From JBBQYD01 sp942493075 (GTDB lineage: Bacteria > Verrucomicrobiota > Verrucomicrobiia > Limisphaerales > UBA8199), in the NCBI GenBank assembly GCA_942493075.1, contig OW818681.1, forward strand, positions 6,448,001-6,512,000: DNA of 64,000 bases. The letters are read 5' to 3'. A model generated the notes under the pieces. It worked only from the letters and a program-made list of their open reading frames with translations. It ran no database searches and was not told the origin of the DNA. This document shows, in pieces, positions 46,644-56,000 of this stretch. Every line of letters begins with the position of its first letter. The first letter of the stretch is position 1. A program made the position numbers and the translations under genes.

Positions 46644-47879
46644 TCAATTCGCCGCGGAAGTCTGGGACCCAAAAGGCTCCTGGGAAGAACCCGAAGCCAC
46701 TCGGGAAGCAGACTTAATTTTGATTATGCTTAAAGCCGCGTGAATGCTTACTATACATATAAGTGATCCAAGCGCTAGTGACAGCGCTCCGAAAAAGACG
46801 TGAGCCGTGGCAATATCCGCGGCTTTCTCAGACCATATAGTTAGCGCTCCCAGAACGACTTGCGCCAAAATCAACCCCGCCCAACCAAGCGTGGAAATCG
46901 TCCAGAAGTTTTTTCCCGTCAGTTTTCTTGTTGTGCGCCACGCGCAATAACTGACCGCTCCCAGAATCAATAGCCCAACGATGCGATGGGTCATTTGCAG
47001 ATGAATCTGTCCGGCAGTAATCGCTTTCATCGAGACCACCTCGAGTCGCTGTTGATTGTATCGTTCGACCGATGCCGCATCGGTCTCGGGCCACGCCTTT
47101 CCGTAGGCGAGAGGGAAATCGGGTATAGCCAGGCCCGCATGCTGGTGGCGCATGCTCGCACCCAGGACGAGTTGGATCAGGATGAGAGCGGTAGCGGTCA
47201 AATAGTAAGGAGTCAACGCCCGAACGGCCTGCATTTGGTCGTGAGGGGGTGCCTTGGCGCGGGTCGCCCACCAGCGGCTGGTGAACAACGCAATGGCACA
47301 CATGAGCACGAAGAACATTTGGGCCAGGGTGGCATGGAATATACCAAGCTCATCCTTGATCTGGGTGACCCGCAACCCGCCAAGGATACCCTGAACGATA
47401 ACGGCGATAACGGCTATGACTCCCAGGCGGCGCAACCATCGGGGCGCGGGCGCGCGCGCGGGCCATACCAACCCGGCAGCCACTCCAGCAATGCCTGTAG
47501 CAAGCAAGACGACGGCATCACTCCAGCGCGCTGGGAACGCGACCCAGGAGGCCACTCCCGCCAGCGCAAGGACGCCACCGCAGATGCGCAGCCATTTCCG
47601 CGCTGTCCACCCGTACAGCCAGAAAGCCAGAACCACTGTGAGCAAGCCCACTGCGGAAGCGAGCAACCTATGGGAGTGCTCGTAAAAAATCCCGCCCACC
47701 CATTGGGAGAATGGGAAGAAAAACATGTTATAACCGTAGGTATTTGGCCAGTCAGGCACGGACATACCCACCCCGTGACTGGTCACCAGACCACCGAGCA
47801 GGATAAGTCCGAGGGTTGCGCACGCAGAAATGACGGCAAACCAGTGGCGCGCCCGGTTGTGCCCCGAGTTGCTGACCAT
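46644..47879 (-). CDS. ctaA: Heme A synthase (CtaA/Cox15)
   Basis: 411 residues with about eight membrane helices. The pattern of histidines in EHSHRLLASAVGLL and in the second half QMTHRIVGLLILG, plus RHQHAGLAIPDFPL, matches the CtaA/Cox15 family, which oxidises heme O to heme A. Start ATG 47879 has a good Shine-Dalgarno sequence (AGAGGAGATTG). It sits between the cupredoxin gene and ctaB. Confidence 0.93.
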   Translation of the reverse strand: MVSNSGHNRARHWFAVISACATLGLILLGGLVTSHGVGMSVPDWPNTYGYNMFFFPFSQWVGGIFYEHSHRLLASAVGLLTVVLAFWLYGWTARKWLRICGGVLALAGVASWVAFPARWSDAVVLLATGIAGVAAGLVWPARAPAPRWLRRLGVIAVIAVIVQGILGGLRVTQIKDELGIFHATLAQMFFVLMCAIALFTSRWWATRAKAPPHDQMQAVRALTPYYLTATALILIQLVLGASMRHQHAGLAIPDFPLAYGKAWPETDAASVERYNQQRLEVVSMKAITAGQIHLQMTHRIVGLLILGAVSYCAWRTTRKLTGKNFWTISTLGWAGLILAQVVLGALTIWSEKAADIATAHVFFGALSLALGSLICIVSIHAALSIIKIKSASRVASGSSQEPFGSQTSAAN

Positions 47880-47944
47880 TCAATCTCCTCTTAAGACGGC
47901 AAAGCCGCTGCGGTAAGGCAGCGGCTGAGTTTTGACGACATTAA

Positions 47945-48652
47945 TTACTTGGCGTCCAACGCCAGGGTGACAGTTGCCGGGGCATCGTCCTTCACCTCGA
48001 TATCCTGCGTGATCGTGCCCGCCTTGCGATGGTTCAGCTTCAGCTTGTACTTGCCTGCCGGCACATCGCTGATCTTGAAAGTGCCGTCTGCCTTGGTCAC
48101 CGCGAAATACGGATGATCAAACACGCTCACCCAGGCAAACATCCAGGGGTGCACGTCACATTTGAACTTCACGAAATCCTCGGGTTGATCGTAGGAAAAA
48201 GTCAGGTCCGCCCCGTTGGGCATCTGCACTTTATTGTCCTCTTTGTTGCCCTTGGTAGCCGGTTGAGAATGCACATTGTGCATCACAGGGTCTGAGTTTT
48301 TCACTGTGATCTTCTGGCCGGTCTGGACGGCCATGATCTGCGGAACATAGAGACAGGACTTCTGGTCCAGCACAGCCGGCGCTGCCGAGGCGCCCTTTGA
48401 CTTGCCGGAGACGCCTTCCAGCGAAACGACGACGTCCGCCAGTTCGCCACCTGCGCCCACGACGTAGAACTTGGTGGTGGGAACGGCCGGGTGGAACTTG
48501 CCGCACGTGGGGTCCTCCTTGAGCGGGGTGATGGTTTTTTCCTGCGGGGGGGTGCCTTTGAGGGTGATTTTTCCGGTAACTTCGCCGGCCTGCACCGAGC
48601 ACAGGGCCGAGGTCAAGGCCACGAGAAGGATCGAGGTCGTGATTTTCTTCAT
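47945..48652 (-). CDS. Secreted cupredoxin-like protein with carboxypeptidase-regulatory-like segment
   Basis: 235 residues from ATG 48652 (MKKITTSILLVAL). Signal peptide (LLVALTSALCSVQA). A cupredoxin-like domain (about 95-180) has potential type 1 copper ligands: His in DPVMHNVHS, Cys-His in FKCDVHPWMFAW, and the Met in the same segment. A C-terminal CarboxypepD_reg-like strand (GTFKISDVPAGKYKLKLNHR) follows. Directly upstream of ctaA on the same strand, so it may supply or store copper for the oxidase, or act as an electron carrier. Methanobactin or plastocyanin roles are alternatives; none is proven. Confidence 0.78.
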   Translation of the reverse strand: MKKITTSILLVALTSALCSVQAGEVTGKITLKGTPPQEKTITPLKEDPTCGKFHPAVPTTKFYVVGAGGELADVVVSLEGVSGKSKGASAAPAVLDQKSCLYVPQIMAVQTGQKITVKNSDPVMHNVHSQPATKGNKEDNKVQMPNGADLTFSYDQPEDFVKFKCDVHPWMFAWVSVFDHPYFAVTKADGTFKISDVPAGKYKLKLNHRKAGTITQDIEVKDDAPATVTLALDAK

Positions 48653-48762
48653 AGTAAGCATGTGTTAAAAGCAGGGTGACCCTAGCACCGAGCTAATCAG
48701 TGCGCAACCCGTTTGAAGCTTAACTAACTTGAAGAATAAGCTGCCCTTACTACAACCTCAGC

Positions 48763-49200
48763 CTACAGCGACAGATCCTTCCCGGTGGATGTCACCGTCA
48801 GCTTGCCGTGTTTGACTCCGTTCGCCGCGATCAGCTCGTCAGCGATCTTCTTAACCGTGGATGCCTGGCCGCGCACAGCCAGCACCTCCAGGCAGTTATG
48901 GTGGTCCAGGTGCACGTGAAGCGTGGAGAGAATCACCTCATGATGGTCGTGCTGGATATTGGTCAATGCCGCCTGGACGTGCTGATGGTGATGATCGTAA
49001 ACCAGGGTGATCGTGCCCGCGATCTCGCAATTGCCAAGGTTTTGCCGGTGCTCAACCAGGCCTGCCCGGATGAGGTCTCCCACTGCCGAGGAACGGTTGT
49101 CATAACCCCGTTCCCGGGTCATTTGATCCAATTGGCGCGCGAGGCTGCTCGGGAGAGAAACCGTCACGCGCACCACGCCCTCAACACCAGATTGTTTCAC
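48763..49200 (-). CDS. nikR: Nickel-responsive regulator NikR
   Basis: 145 residues; GTG start at 49200. An N-terminal ribbon-helix-helix DNA-binding motif (RVTVSLPSSLARQLDQMT, YDNRSSAVGDLIRAGL) is followed by the ACT-like metal-binding domain with the nickel-ligand pattern HHEVILSTLHVHLDHHNC (His, His-x-His and Cys at the typical spacing). NikR represses nickel transporters; no nickel transporter or nickel enzyme lies in the window. It precedes the cupredoxin gene by about 110 bp on the same strand. Confidence 0.9.
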   Translation of the reverse strand: MKQSGVEGVVRVTVSLPSSLARQLDQMTRERGYDNRSSAVGDLIRAGLVEHRQNLGNCEIAGTITLVYDHHHQHVQAALTNIQHDHHEVILSTLHVHLDHHNCLEVLAVRGQASTVKKIADELIAANGVKHGKLTVTSTGKDLSL

Positions 49201-49329
49201 CCCGCCACAGTAGCAAAGGCATTGGCCGGGTCAACCTGGACGGCGGGCGCGGAGCGCGCAGGGGCGGGCGGTAGTGGCCTTGAGCGAAACCCGTTCTTCG
49301 GTTATAATCCTCATAAGTCACTTAAGGGC

Positions 49330-50211
49330 ATGTGCAGGATCCTGGCAGCATCTAGCAGCATTTCGGGCTACCGGAACCGCAGCGGGTTCACGCTGATCGA
49401 GTTATTGGTGGTTATTGCTCTCTTGGCCATCCTGGCCGCCCTCCTGCTGCCGTCCCTTTCAAAGGCAAAATTCAAAGCACAGGGTATTCAATGCCTCAAT
49501 AGCCATCGCCAGCTCTGTCTCGCGTGGAAAATGTATTCCGATGACAACCACGACCGCCTGCTTTACGCGAGCGAGAATTGGGACGATTTTGATACTTCGG
49601 GCGTTTGGGTGACCGGCACGTTGGATTTCATGCCCGATAAGCCGACTAATTACGACCCCGACCTGACCATCAAGAAAAGCCCGATGTGGCCATACTGCGG
49701 AAACAACCTGAGTATTTGGAAATGCCCCTCTGATAAATCCATGGTGCTGGCCAACGGGGAACTCAAGCCGCGCGTGCGGAGCATGTCCATGAACCTGTTC
49801 CTCGGTGGCTGGAGTGGAACTGACGGGGGGTGGGGCGCTCCGTTCGGCGATTACACGATTTATCTCAAGATGGGAGAGTTGAATAATCCAGGCCCTTCAC
49901 AGGTGTTCGTGTTTCTGGACATGCGGGAGGACAGCATCGACATGGGCAACTTCGGCACGCGCATGGCCGGATTCCCCGGTCGTACTCAGGAATACGGATT
50001 TTTCGATCTGCCAGGTTTTTATCATAACTTCGCGGCCGGGTTTTCCTTTGCAGACGGCCATTCGGAGGTCAAGCGTTGGAGAGATCCGCGCACCACACCG
50101 CCCATCGTTCCCGGCGGCTACATCAACGACCATTTCAAGTCGCCCGGCAACCCCGATGTAGCATGGCTCCAGGAACGCTCGACACGCCCCAAAGCAAAGC
50201 CACAGGAATGA
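49330..50211 (+). CDS. Prepilin-type N-terminal cleavage protein
   Basis: 293 residues from ATG 49330. The type IV prepilin signal GFTLIELLVVIALLAILAAL (with the conserved Glu5) is near the N-terminus, then about 250 residues of a globular secreted domain with a terminal FSFADGHSEVKRW motif, which is the pattern of verrucomicrobial/planctomycete pseudopilin-like proteins. Probably processed by prepilin peptidase and assembled or exported by a type II-like system. The upstream extension in the same frame runs antisense to nikR and is not considered part of the gene. Confidence 0.85.
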   Translation: MCRILAASSSISGYRNRSGFTLIELLVVIALLAILAALLLPSLSKAKFKAQGIQCLNSHRQLCLAWKMYSDDNHDRLLYASENWDDFDTSGVWVTGTLDFMPDKPTNYDPDLTIKKSPMWPYCGNNLSIWKCPSDKSMVLANGELKPRVRSMSMNLFLGGWSGTDGGWGAPFGDYTIYLKMGELNNPGPSQVFVFLDMREDSIDMGNFGTRMAGFPGRTQEYGFFDLPGFYHNFAAGFSFADGHSEVKRWRDPRTTPPIVPGGYINDHFKSPGNPDVAWLQERSTRPKAKPQE

Positions 50212-50248
50212 CCCTCTGACAGTTGAATCGGTTTCTATAGTGGGTTAC

Positions 50249-50716
50249 ATGGTAAGCAACCATTTTATGACTGATACTGTCTCACAACCAACGGAATCGC
50301 GGCCAGGGACAAAAAAATCCTCAGGGCGAATTGCCACAGCTATCGTGCGAGTTCTGCTGGGCCTCATGTTCCTCGTGTTTGGCTTAAACGGATTCCTCAA
50401 CTTCATACCAGCGCCAAAGGATCTGCCGCCAGACTTGATCACGGTCAGCACAGGACTGGTGAAAGGGGGCTACATGACCGTGGTCGCCGCCACGGAAGTG
50501 ATCGTTGCTGTTCTGCTGCTTACCAACCGATTTGTGCCCCTCGCGCTTGCCCTGCTTGCGCCAATTCTCGTGGGCATCCTGACGTTCCACATCGCTATCG
50601 CGCCCCAGACGATCGGTCCGGGAATCTTCGTCTCGATAATGGAGTTATATCTAGCCTGGGCCTATCGCGGGGCGTTCCGTTCGATGCTCCGGGCGAAAGT
50701 CTCGCCGGGGGCGTGA
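50249..50716 (+). CDS. DoxX-family membrane protein
   Basis: 155 residues from ATG 50249 (GTG 50240 possible). Four predicted membrane helices with VLLGLMFLVFGLNGFLNFIP near the start, typical of DoxX. Function is not established: respiratory or redox associations are known for the family. Follows the prepilin-like gene by 37 bp, in the same direction. Confidence 0.8.
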   Translation: MVSNHFMTDTVSQPTESRPGTKKSSGRIATAIVRVLLGLMFLVFGLNGFLNFIPAPKDLPPDLITVSTGLVKGGYMTVVAATEVIVAVLLLTNRFVPLALALLAPILVGILTFHIAIAPQTIGPGIFVSIMELYLAWAYRGAFRSMLRAKVSPGA

Positions 50717-50995
50717 AGTATAAGTGAGAGCCCACGAGAGAAATTAAGACGCAGTGGCCGCACCGCAAGGTGCCTCCGCGGCTCCGCGTGAGCAGTTCCC
50801 GGCCTCGGGGGTGGCGAGACGCCACCCGTACTCGCAGTCGAGACGACCGCGCTACATGCGGGACATGCGGCGGTTCCGGTCCATCGGACGAAACATCTTT
50901 CAGCACTCCTGCAGGGGTTTGTAATTGAAACGCAGGCATGCTGCCCGAACCGAAATCAGTACTGTTTGTAGTCACCGGTTCCCCCTTGATTCCAC

Positions 50996-51043
50996 CCTGG
51001 TTCATCGGGTTGGCGCCAAGGAGCGCCAACCCGATGAACCAGG
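50996..51043. repeat. Perfect 21-bp inverted repeat
   Basis: CCTGGTTCATCGGGTTGGCG plus C, a 6-base loop (CAAGGA), then the exact reverse complement. On the plus strand it is followed by AATAATTTTCC rather than a T run. Confidence 0.85.
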
Positions 51044-51069
51044 AATAATTTTCCTTTCGGATTGTCTTT

Positions 51070-51164
51070 CCACAGAACAGCAAACACCTCCTTTGATAAC
51101 CAATGACTTACGTGTTTGCTGGTCTGTGGTCACGATGCGATTCCTTTAGGAATTGGAGGCTACC
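51070..51164. repeat. Structured unit 1 of a tandem pair
   Basis: 18-bp stem (51070-51087 with 51112-51129, one mismatch) joined to GGTCACGATGCGATTC, then TTTAGGAATTGGAGGCTACC. The second block recurs in unit 2. Confidence 0.75.
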
Positions 51165-51247
51165 AACAGTACTGATCTAAAGTGCTGCTACATCCTGCGC
51201 TTGAGTCAAACGGTCAGTCCGTTAATCGTACGAAACAGTGAGGACCT

Positions 51248-51308
51248 ATGAGACCCTCCTCTGGTCTCATGGTCACGATGCGATTCATTTTAGGAATTGG
51301 AGGCTACC
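51248..51308. repeat. Structured unit 2 of a tandem pair
   Basis: 8-bp perfect stem ATGAGACC/GGTCTCAT (51248-51255 with 51263-51270), then GGTCACGATGCGATTC and TTTAGGAATTGGAGGCTACC. It shares the 3' block with unit 1. Confidence 0.75.
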
Positions 51309-51534
51309 CATATAACGTCCGCCAGGAACAAAATCCTTCTGGGAACTGGAATCAATCATCTCACAGAAATTGCAAAGTGGTGCTGCATTGTGGGCAGTTC
51401 CACCCGTGGAAAAACCCCGGTGGGCTGAGCAAACGCCTTTTGCAACGAGGTGCCCACAGAATCGAAGAGAGAACAAGCATACACGGTAATGTATTAAGGT
51501 TGACTAAGAACGTTTTTGAAGATACTTGACCTTC

Positions 51535-52911
51535 ATGCTTCGATACTTCGCATCTACGCGAATTGAATTGCTTGTCGTTGTTCTAATGTTTGGATCTGTT
51601 TGCCGCAGCCATGCGCAGCAATCCATTTACGATCCAGCATGGAATGGTGGAAATGGGCCGGACGGTCGTGTTTATGCCACCATGGTCCAATCCAGCGGGA
51701 AAATCCTCATTGGTGGAAGTTTCACCAATGTGTCTGGCCATTATAGCCCTTTTCTCGCACGGCTGAATCCAGATGGCAGCTTTGATGACTCCTTCGCTGC
51801 AGGGACAGACGGCACAGTCAATCGGCTTTTACAGCTTGCGAACGGCGATGTTCTTGTGGCTGGCGAGTTTACACAACTGCAGGGATACACGAGGCGTTGT
51901 CTAGGCATGTTGCGGAACGACGGAATGATCAATGCGGAGTTTGACGCAAGTGAGGCGTACCTTCCCGGTGAAGCTATTTACTCTGTGGCAGTTCAAGAGG
52001 ATGGTAAAATAGTTACCGGGAGTATGCTTCTCCCGGAAAGCGGGCGGGAAGCAAGCCGTCTTACGCGGCTGGAATCCTCAGGAAGTCTGGATACAGCGTT
52101 CACCAGAACCGACTTCTCCGCGAGAATCTTTGCCATTCTGCCGCTGCAACAGGGCAAATTGCTGGTTGGCGGCACCTTCCAGGCACCAGGGCATGGGTTG
52201 GTCCTGGTGGACAGCGCCGGACTGATTGAAAACACTTTTTCCGACTTGTTGGCAACGAACTCGAGTGTGTTCGTTTTGCAGAGATTAACGAATGGCAACA
52301 TTCTGATTGGAGGGGCTTTGGTAGAGCAGGAAAAACCCCTTTATTTCATGTTGCATCAGCTTACTCCCGACTGGAAGTGGAGCTCAGAATTCGCTCCCGT
52401 TCAGGGGGAGATGGTACCTGGTCAGCGTGTCCGCGCCGCACTGGTGCAACCGGATGGCAAGATAGTGATTGGGGGCGATTTCTATTCGATACAGGGCCAC
52501 TGGCGACGCCATATAGCCCGGGTGAACGCATCAGGAGTCGTTGATCCCTGCTTTAATCCGACAATGGGGCTGGGTGGCAGCGATGCGGCCTATGCTTTGG
52601 CGTTCCAGGCTGACAATCGAATCATTGTGGGCGGGAGGTTTTCATGCTTCCAAGTATATGGGGCAACCAAGAATCTCGCCCGGTTGCTGCCGCAGACAGA
52701 TTGCGCCATCACCCGCTTGGACTTTTTCCGACGCGAGGGCGGGTTCACACTTTTTGCAAATACGCCTCCAGGAGGCACCAACTACCTGCAAAGCTCCACC
52801 AACGGTGTGGACTGGAAGAACGTGAGCACCAACACCGAGCCCTACTTCGATATGGCGGTCGACACGGAAGAACCTGCCTCATTCTTTCGGATAAAGAGAA
52901 CTCCGCAGTGA
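51535..52911 (+). CDS. Secreted delta-60-repeat protein
   Basis: 458 residues from ATG 51535 (a TTG three codons earlier is not preferred). Signal sequence (IELLVVVLMFGSVCRSHA). Repeats of the type QPDGKIVIGGDFYSIQGH, QSSGKILIGGSFTNVSGH and LANGDVLVAGEFTQLQG, with ..ARLN.DG..D..F following, match the delta-60 beta-propeller-like repeat. The C-terminal 60 residues share the FFR-ending module with other secreted proteins here. Function unknown; likely extracellular. Upstream lies a long structured non-coding region. Confidence 0.82.
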   Translation: MLRYFASTRIELLVVVLMFGSVCRSHAQQSIYDPAWNGGNGPDGRVYATMVQSSGKILIGGSFTNVSGHYSPFLARLNPDGSFDDSFAAGTDGTVNRLLQLANGDVLVAGEFTQLQGYTRRCLGMLRNDGMINAEFDASEAYLPGEAIYSVAVQEDGKIVTGSMLLPESGREASRLTRLESSGSLDTAFTRTDFSARIFAILPLQQGKLLVGGTFQAPGHGLVLVDSAGLIENTFSDLLATNSSVFVLQRLTNGNILIGGALVEQEKPLYFMLHQLTPDWKWSSEFAPVQGEMVPGQRVRAALVQPDGKIVIGGDFYSIQGHWRRHIARVNASGVVDPCFNPTMGLGGSDAAYALAFQADNRIIVGGRFSCFQVYGATKNLARLLPQTDCAITRLDFFRREGGFTLFANTPPGGTNYLQSSTNGVDWKNVSTNTEPYFDMAVDTEEPASFFRIKRTPQ

Positions 52912-52969
52912 GTGGACGGGTTGGACTAAGCAGAGGATTAAAGTTCTCTGGGTTCGCAAGCAGATTGTA

Positions 52970-53062
52970 GGGCGATGCGCTTGGCTGCCCAGTTTGCGGC
53001 AGGTTGGGCCTGTGCCTTCTTTATGGCCGCAACCTGTCGTGGGTAGCTCATGCGCATCGCCC
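52970..53062. terminator. Long imperfect inverted repeat between convergent genes
   Basis: Arms GGGCGATGCGC (52970-52980) and GCGCATCGCCC (53052-53062), with a second paired block (GCGGCAGGTTG with CAACCTGTCGT). Lies between the ends of the convergent delta-60 and mannosidase genes and probably limits both transcripts. Confidence 0.6.
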
Positions 53063-53080
53063 AAATCGCTCTTCGCTCCG

Positions 53081-56000
53081 TTAGGGCTTCACCTGAACCT
53101 TGATGGTCTCGATTGAGTGATGGCCGATGGTGACTTTAACGGTACCGTCGTTAGTGGGCAGCGCCGCTCCTTCGTCTTCGATGATGTTGGCCAGCTTCGC
53201 GCCTGTGATGGGAGTGAACAGCTTGAGTTGCGCCACACTATCCCTCCCTTCGATGTCATAACACCGGACGACCACACTGTCGTCGTCTTCGCATTTCTTG
53301 ATGGTGCTGACGATGACATTGGGAGCGGAGACTGACGCGAAGCTCTTTTCGGATGGCAGTGCCGCCTTTTCTCCGCGCTTCGCGAGCACGGGAATGAGTG
53401 GGCGATTTGCCGCAATGCCTTCCCGCCAGCTAGCCCTCCATCCACCGGTTCCTGAAGTCAGCGGGAAACGGTAATGATGATCGCCTGCCTGCGGATACCA
53501 ATTGCCAGCCCAGTTGCAGCTCTTACGCGAAGCCAGCAAAACCGGTTGCAGCACCGGATAAGCAACCGGATCACTCGTTGGGTCCACCCAATCGAATACA
53601 GAGACGCTGGAACTCATTGTGAGACCACCGTTCTCATCGCTAGCGCTTACAAAGTCCTGCACTAACCGAGGGTGAATCGCGCGGCACTGGTCGGTATAGT
53701 TCAGGTTGCCATAGGCATAACCGCCATCCCCAGGGATCTCGTCTTTGCCGATCTCAACGACTCCCATCGGCACCTCGTAAGCCAGTGTTGGTTTCTCCAT
53801 TGCCAGCGGCACTGCCATGCGGAATTCACGCCAAAGATCGCCGTTGAATTCGATCAGGTCCACCTCGCAATCCACTCGCTTGATGGGATGCCAAAGGACT
53901 GTGCGTTGCCGGACGGTGGCGTTTTTCAAAGGCTGCACGAGTTCAAAGGCCGTGCGCACTGGGCCAGCTTCGACCTGCTTCCATTCCGGCTTGTGTTTCG
54001 CCACTCGATCAAAGCTCTCGTCCATGACAGGCATTGGGATCGAACCGAACTCACCGGCATCCGTGCCAGCTCCGCGATTGTCAGGAGCGACTGAGAGCAT
54101 GGTGAATACTTCGCCACCAAGGAACTTGGAGGTATTGAGCAACTCACGGTTAAGCTGCTTGTCATAGAGGCTCTTGATGCCACCGGGAGCGAGTGCCAGC
54201 CGGTAAAACTCATTCTCAAGTGTGTCAGCCTTGTCAGCTTTCGGACTGCCTGGCACAAGGTGATAGGTCTTGTAACCGAGCGCTGGTATGTTCTGCGCCA
54301 TGAACAATAGGCGAGACGCCGGCGCAATCCGCGTGAACGCCTGGACTTCATAAAGCCGGGCATAACCGTCCGATTGTGCGCCCTTCGTGATTGTGATCCG
54401 CAAGAACTGCATGTTCCTTGGCGCAAACGCATGTACAGTGAGGGATGCTGTATTGCCGGTGACTGGCGCCACGACATCGGTCCACGGGCCGTCTGCCTTA
54501 TCTGCGGTTTGAATCTGGAAGTTCGCAGTATTGTACTTCGTCTCACCGCCGAACACCCCGAGCACGCCTTCGTGGCGGACCACCACCTTGTGAATGGATT
54601 GCGGCTTTCCGAAATCGAGCATCAACCAGTGCGGGCCGTCGCCCGGGCCGGAGTTCCACTTCGCAGGAGAGCCGGTTTCGGGATTCGGATCCTGGACGTT
54701 CCAACGTCCATCGACGGCCTTTTCCGCGGCATACTCAGCGCTGAAGACGGAACTGGCAGTCGCTTTTGCTCCAGCGGCAAGGTTGGTCTCCACAGCGAGT
54801 CCCACCGTGGTAAGTTGGCAGGGAACTTCTTTGCCGGAGTCGTCAATCACGCGAACGGGTCCGGTGATGCCCGACGGCAGATCCATTTCGACAGGGTCAG
54901 TGCGTGACCAGGAAAGCGTGTTGAATACGGTGATCGGCGTGCCTTTAACTTCGGTGGGTTTCACCTGAGCAGCGATGGAATGGAGTGCCTTGTTCAGCAA
55001 CCCACGACCGGCATCAAGGGCGGACTGAGCTTTTCGATGGAATACTTCATCGGTGATGTGGCCGTTCTGCCCCCCAATCCCGTGGTCGATGTATATTTCG
55101 TCCATCCATGCCTGGTCGAAGGCAGCAGAGGGCCAATCACGCATGCTGCCGGAAAGGAGCTTCGCGAACGTGGTGAACGTTTCGGCTGCGGGCAGGACGT
55201 GAGCCGCCTCGCGCTTGATTGATGAAGTCCAGTGGTGCGTGGGACCGGTGATGTAAAGCCACACATCAGGGCGCTCACCCATCAGCGTGTCGAACTTCGC
55301 ATCGGGTGTATCGATGGATTCAAAGAAACCAAGAATGGATGAGTATCTCATGGTGGGGTTGGGGCCTTGCTGCGAGTTCCACGCATTGATAAGCGGTGAG
55401 AAATTGGCGGGCTTTGAGAAGTCATGGGAGTTGATCAGGCACAGTTCCGGCGGGATCTGCCGTTTTTGATGATACGCATCCATTTTCTCCACGTGCTTCT
55501 TGATGGAGACAATGGCCTGCGACTGTGTGGCGCCGAGCATCGACATGTGGTTGCCGTAGTGGCCGGGGGTGAAGAGCAGTATGCCAGTGCCATCGGGGCT
55601 GTTCCATCGATAAAGACCTTCATGGTAGCGACTGACAAACATGTAAGGAATACCGGCCTTGGCTAGAATCTGCTGCATTTGAAGCGAGCGCGCCGGCGGG
55701 TCGGGATTGAACGCCACCTTGGCGTCACAACCGGGCAGGTTCTTCCTGAGCCAGCGCCGCCCGTAGTATGTCTCGCGTATGAGGTCCTCCCCTGAGAACC
55801 AGGATTCATAAGGCTGGTTATACGTGGCACCGAACTCCAACCGGCCTTCCTTCATCCGCGTCACGACTTCATCGCGCATCTCCGGATGTGCTTCGAGAAA
55901 TTCCATCAAATGCAGTCCGCATTCCATGCAGAAGGTGTAGTTAGGATCTTTGCGCATCATTTCCAACGCGGGCATGATGTTGTTTTCGATTCGGAATTTT

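Larger units (their letters stand above)
50717..51534. other. Long non-coding stretch with structured elements
   Basis: Over 800 bases with no supported gene. It contains a perfect 21-bp hairpin at 50996-51043 and two related hairpin-plus-repeat units at 51070-51164 and 51248-51308 (see findings). Confidence 0.6.

Noticed and set aside
48808..49329. Upstream extension of the prepilin-like frame
   Set aside because: It runs antisense to nikR, and the prepilin signal is correctly placed only from ATG 49330.
50595..51083. 162-codon minus-strand frame over the hairpin at 50996
   Set aside because: Overlaps the DoxX gene and the perfect hairpin; no domain or codon bias supports it.
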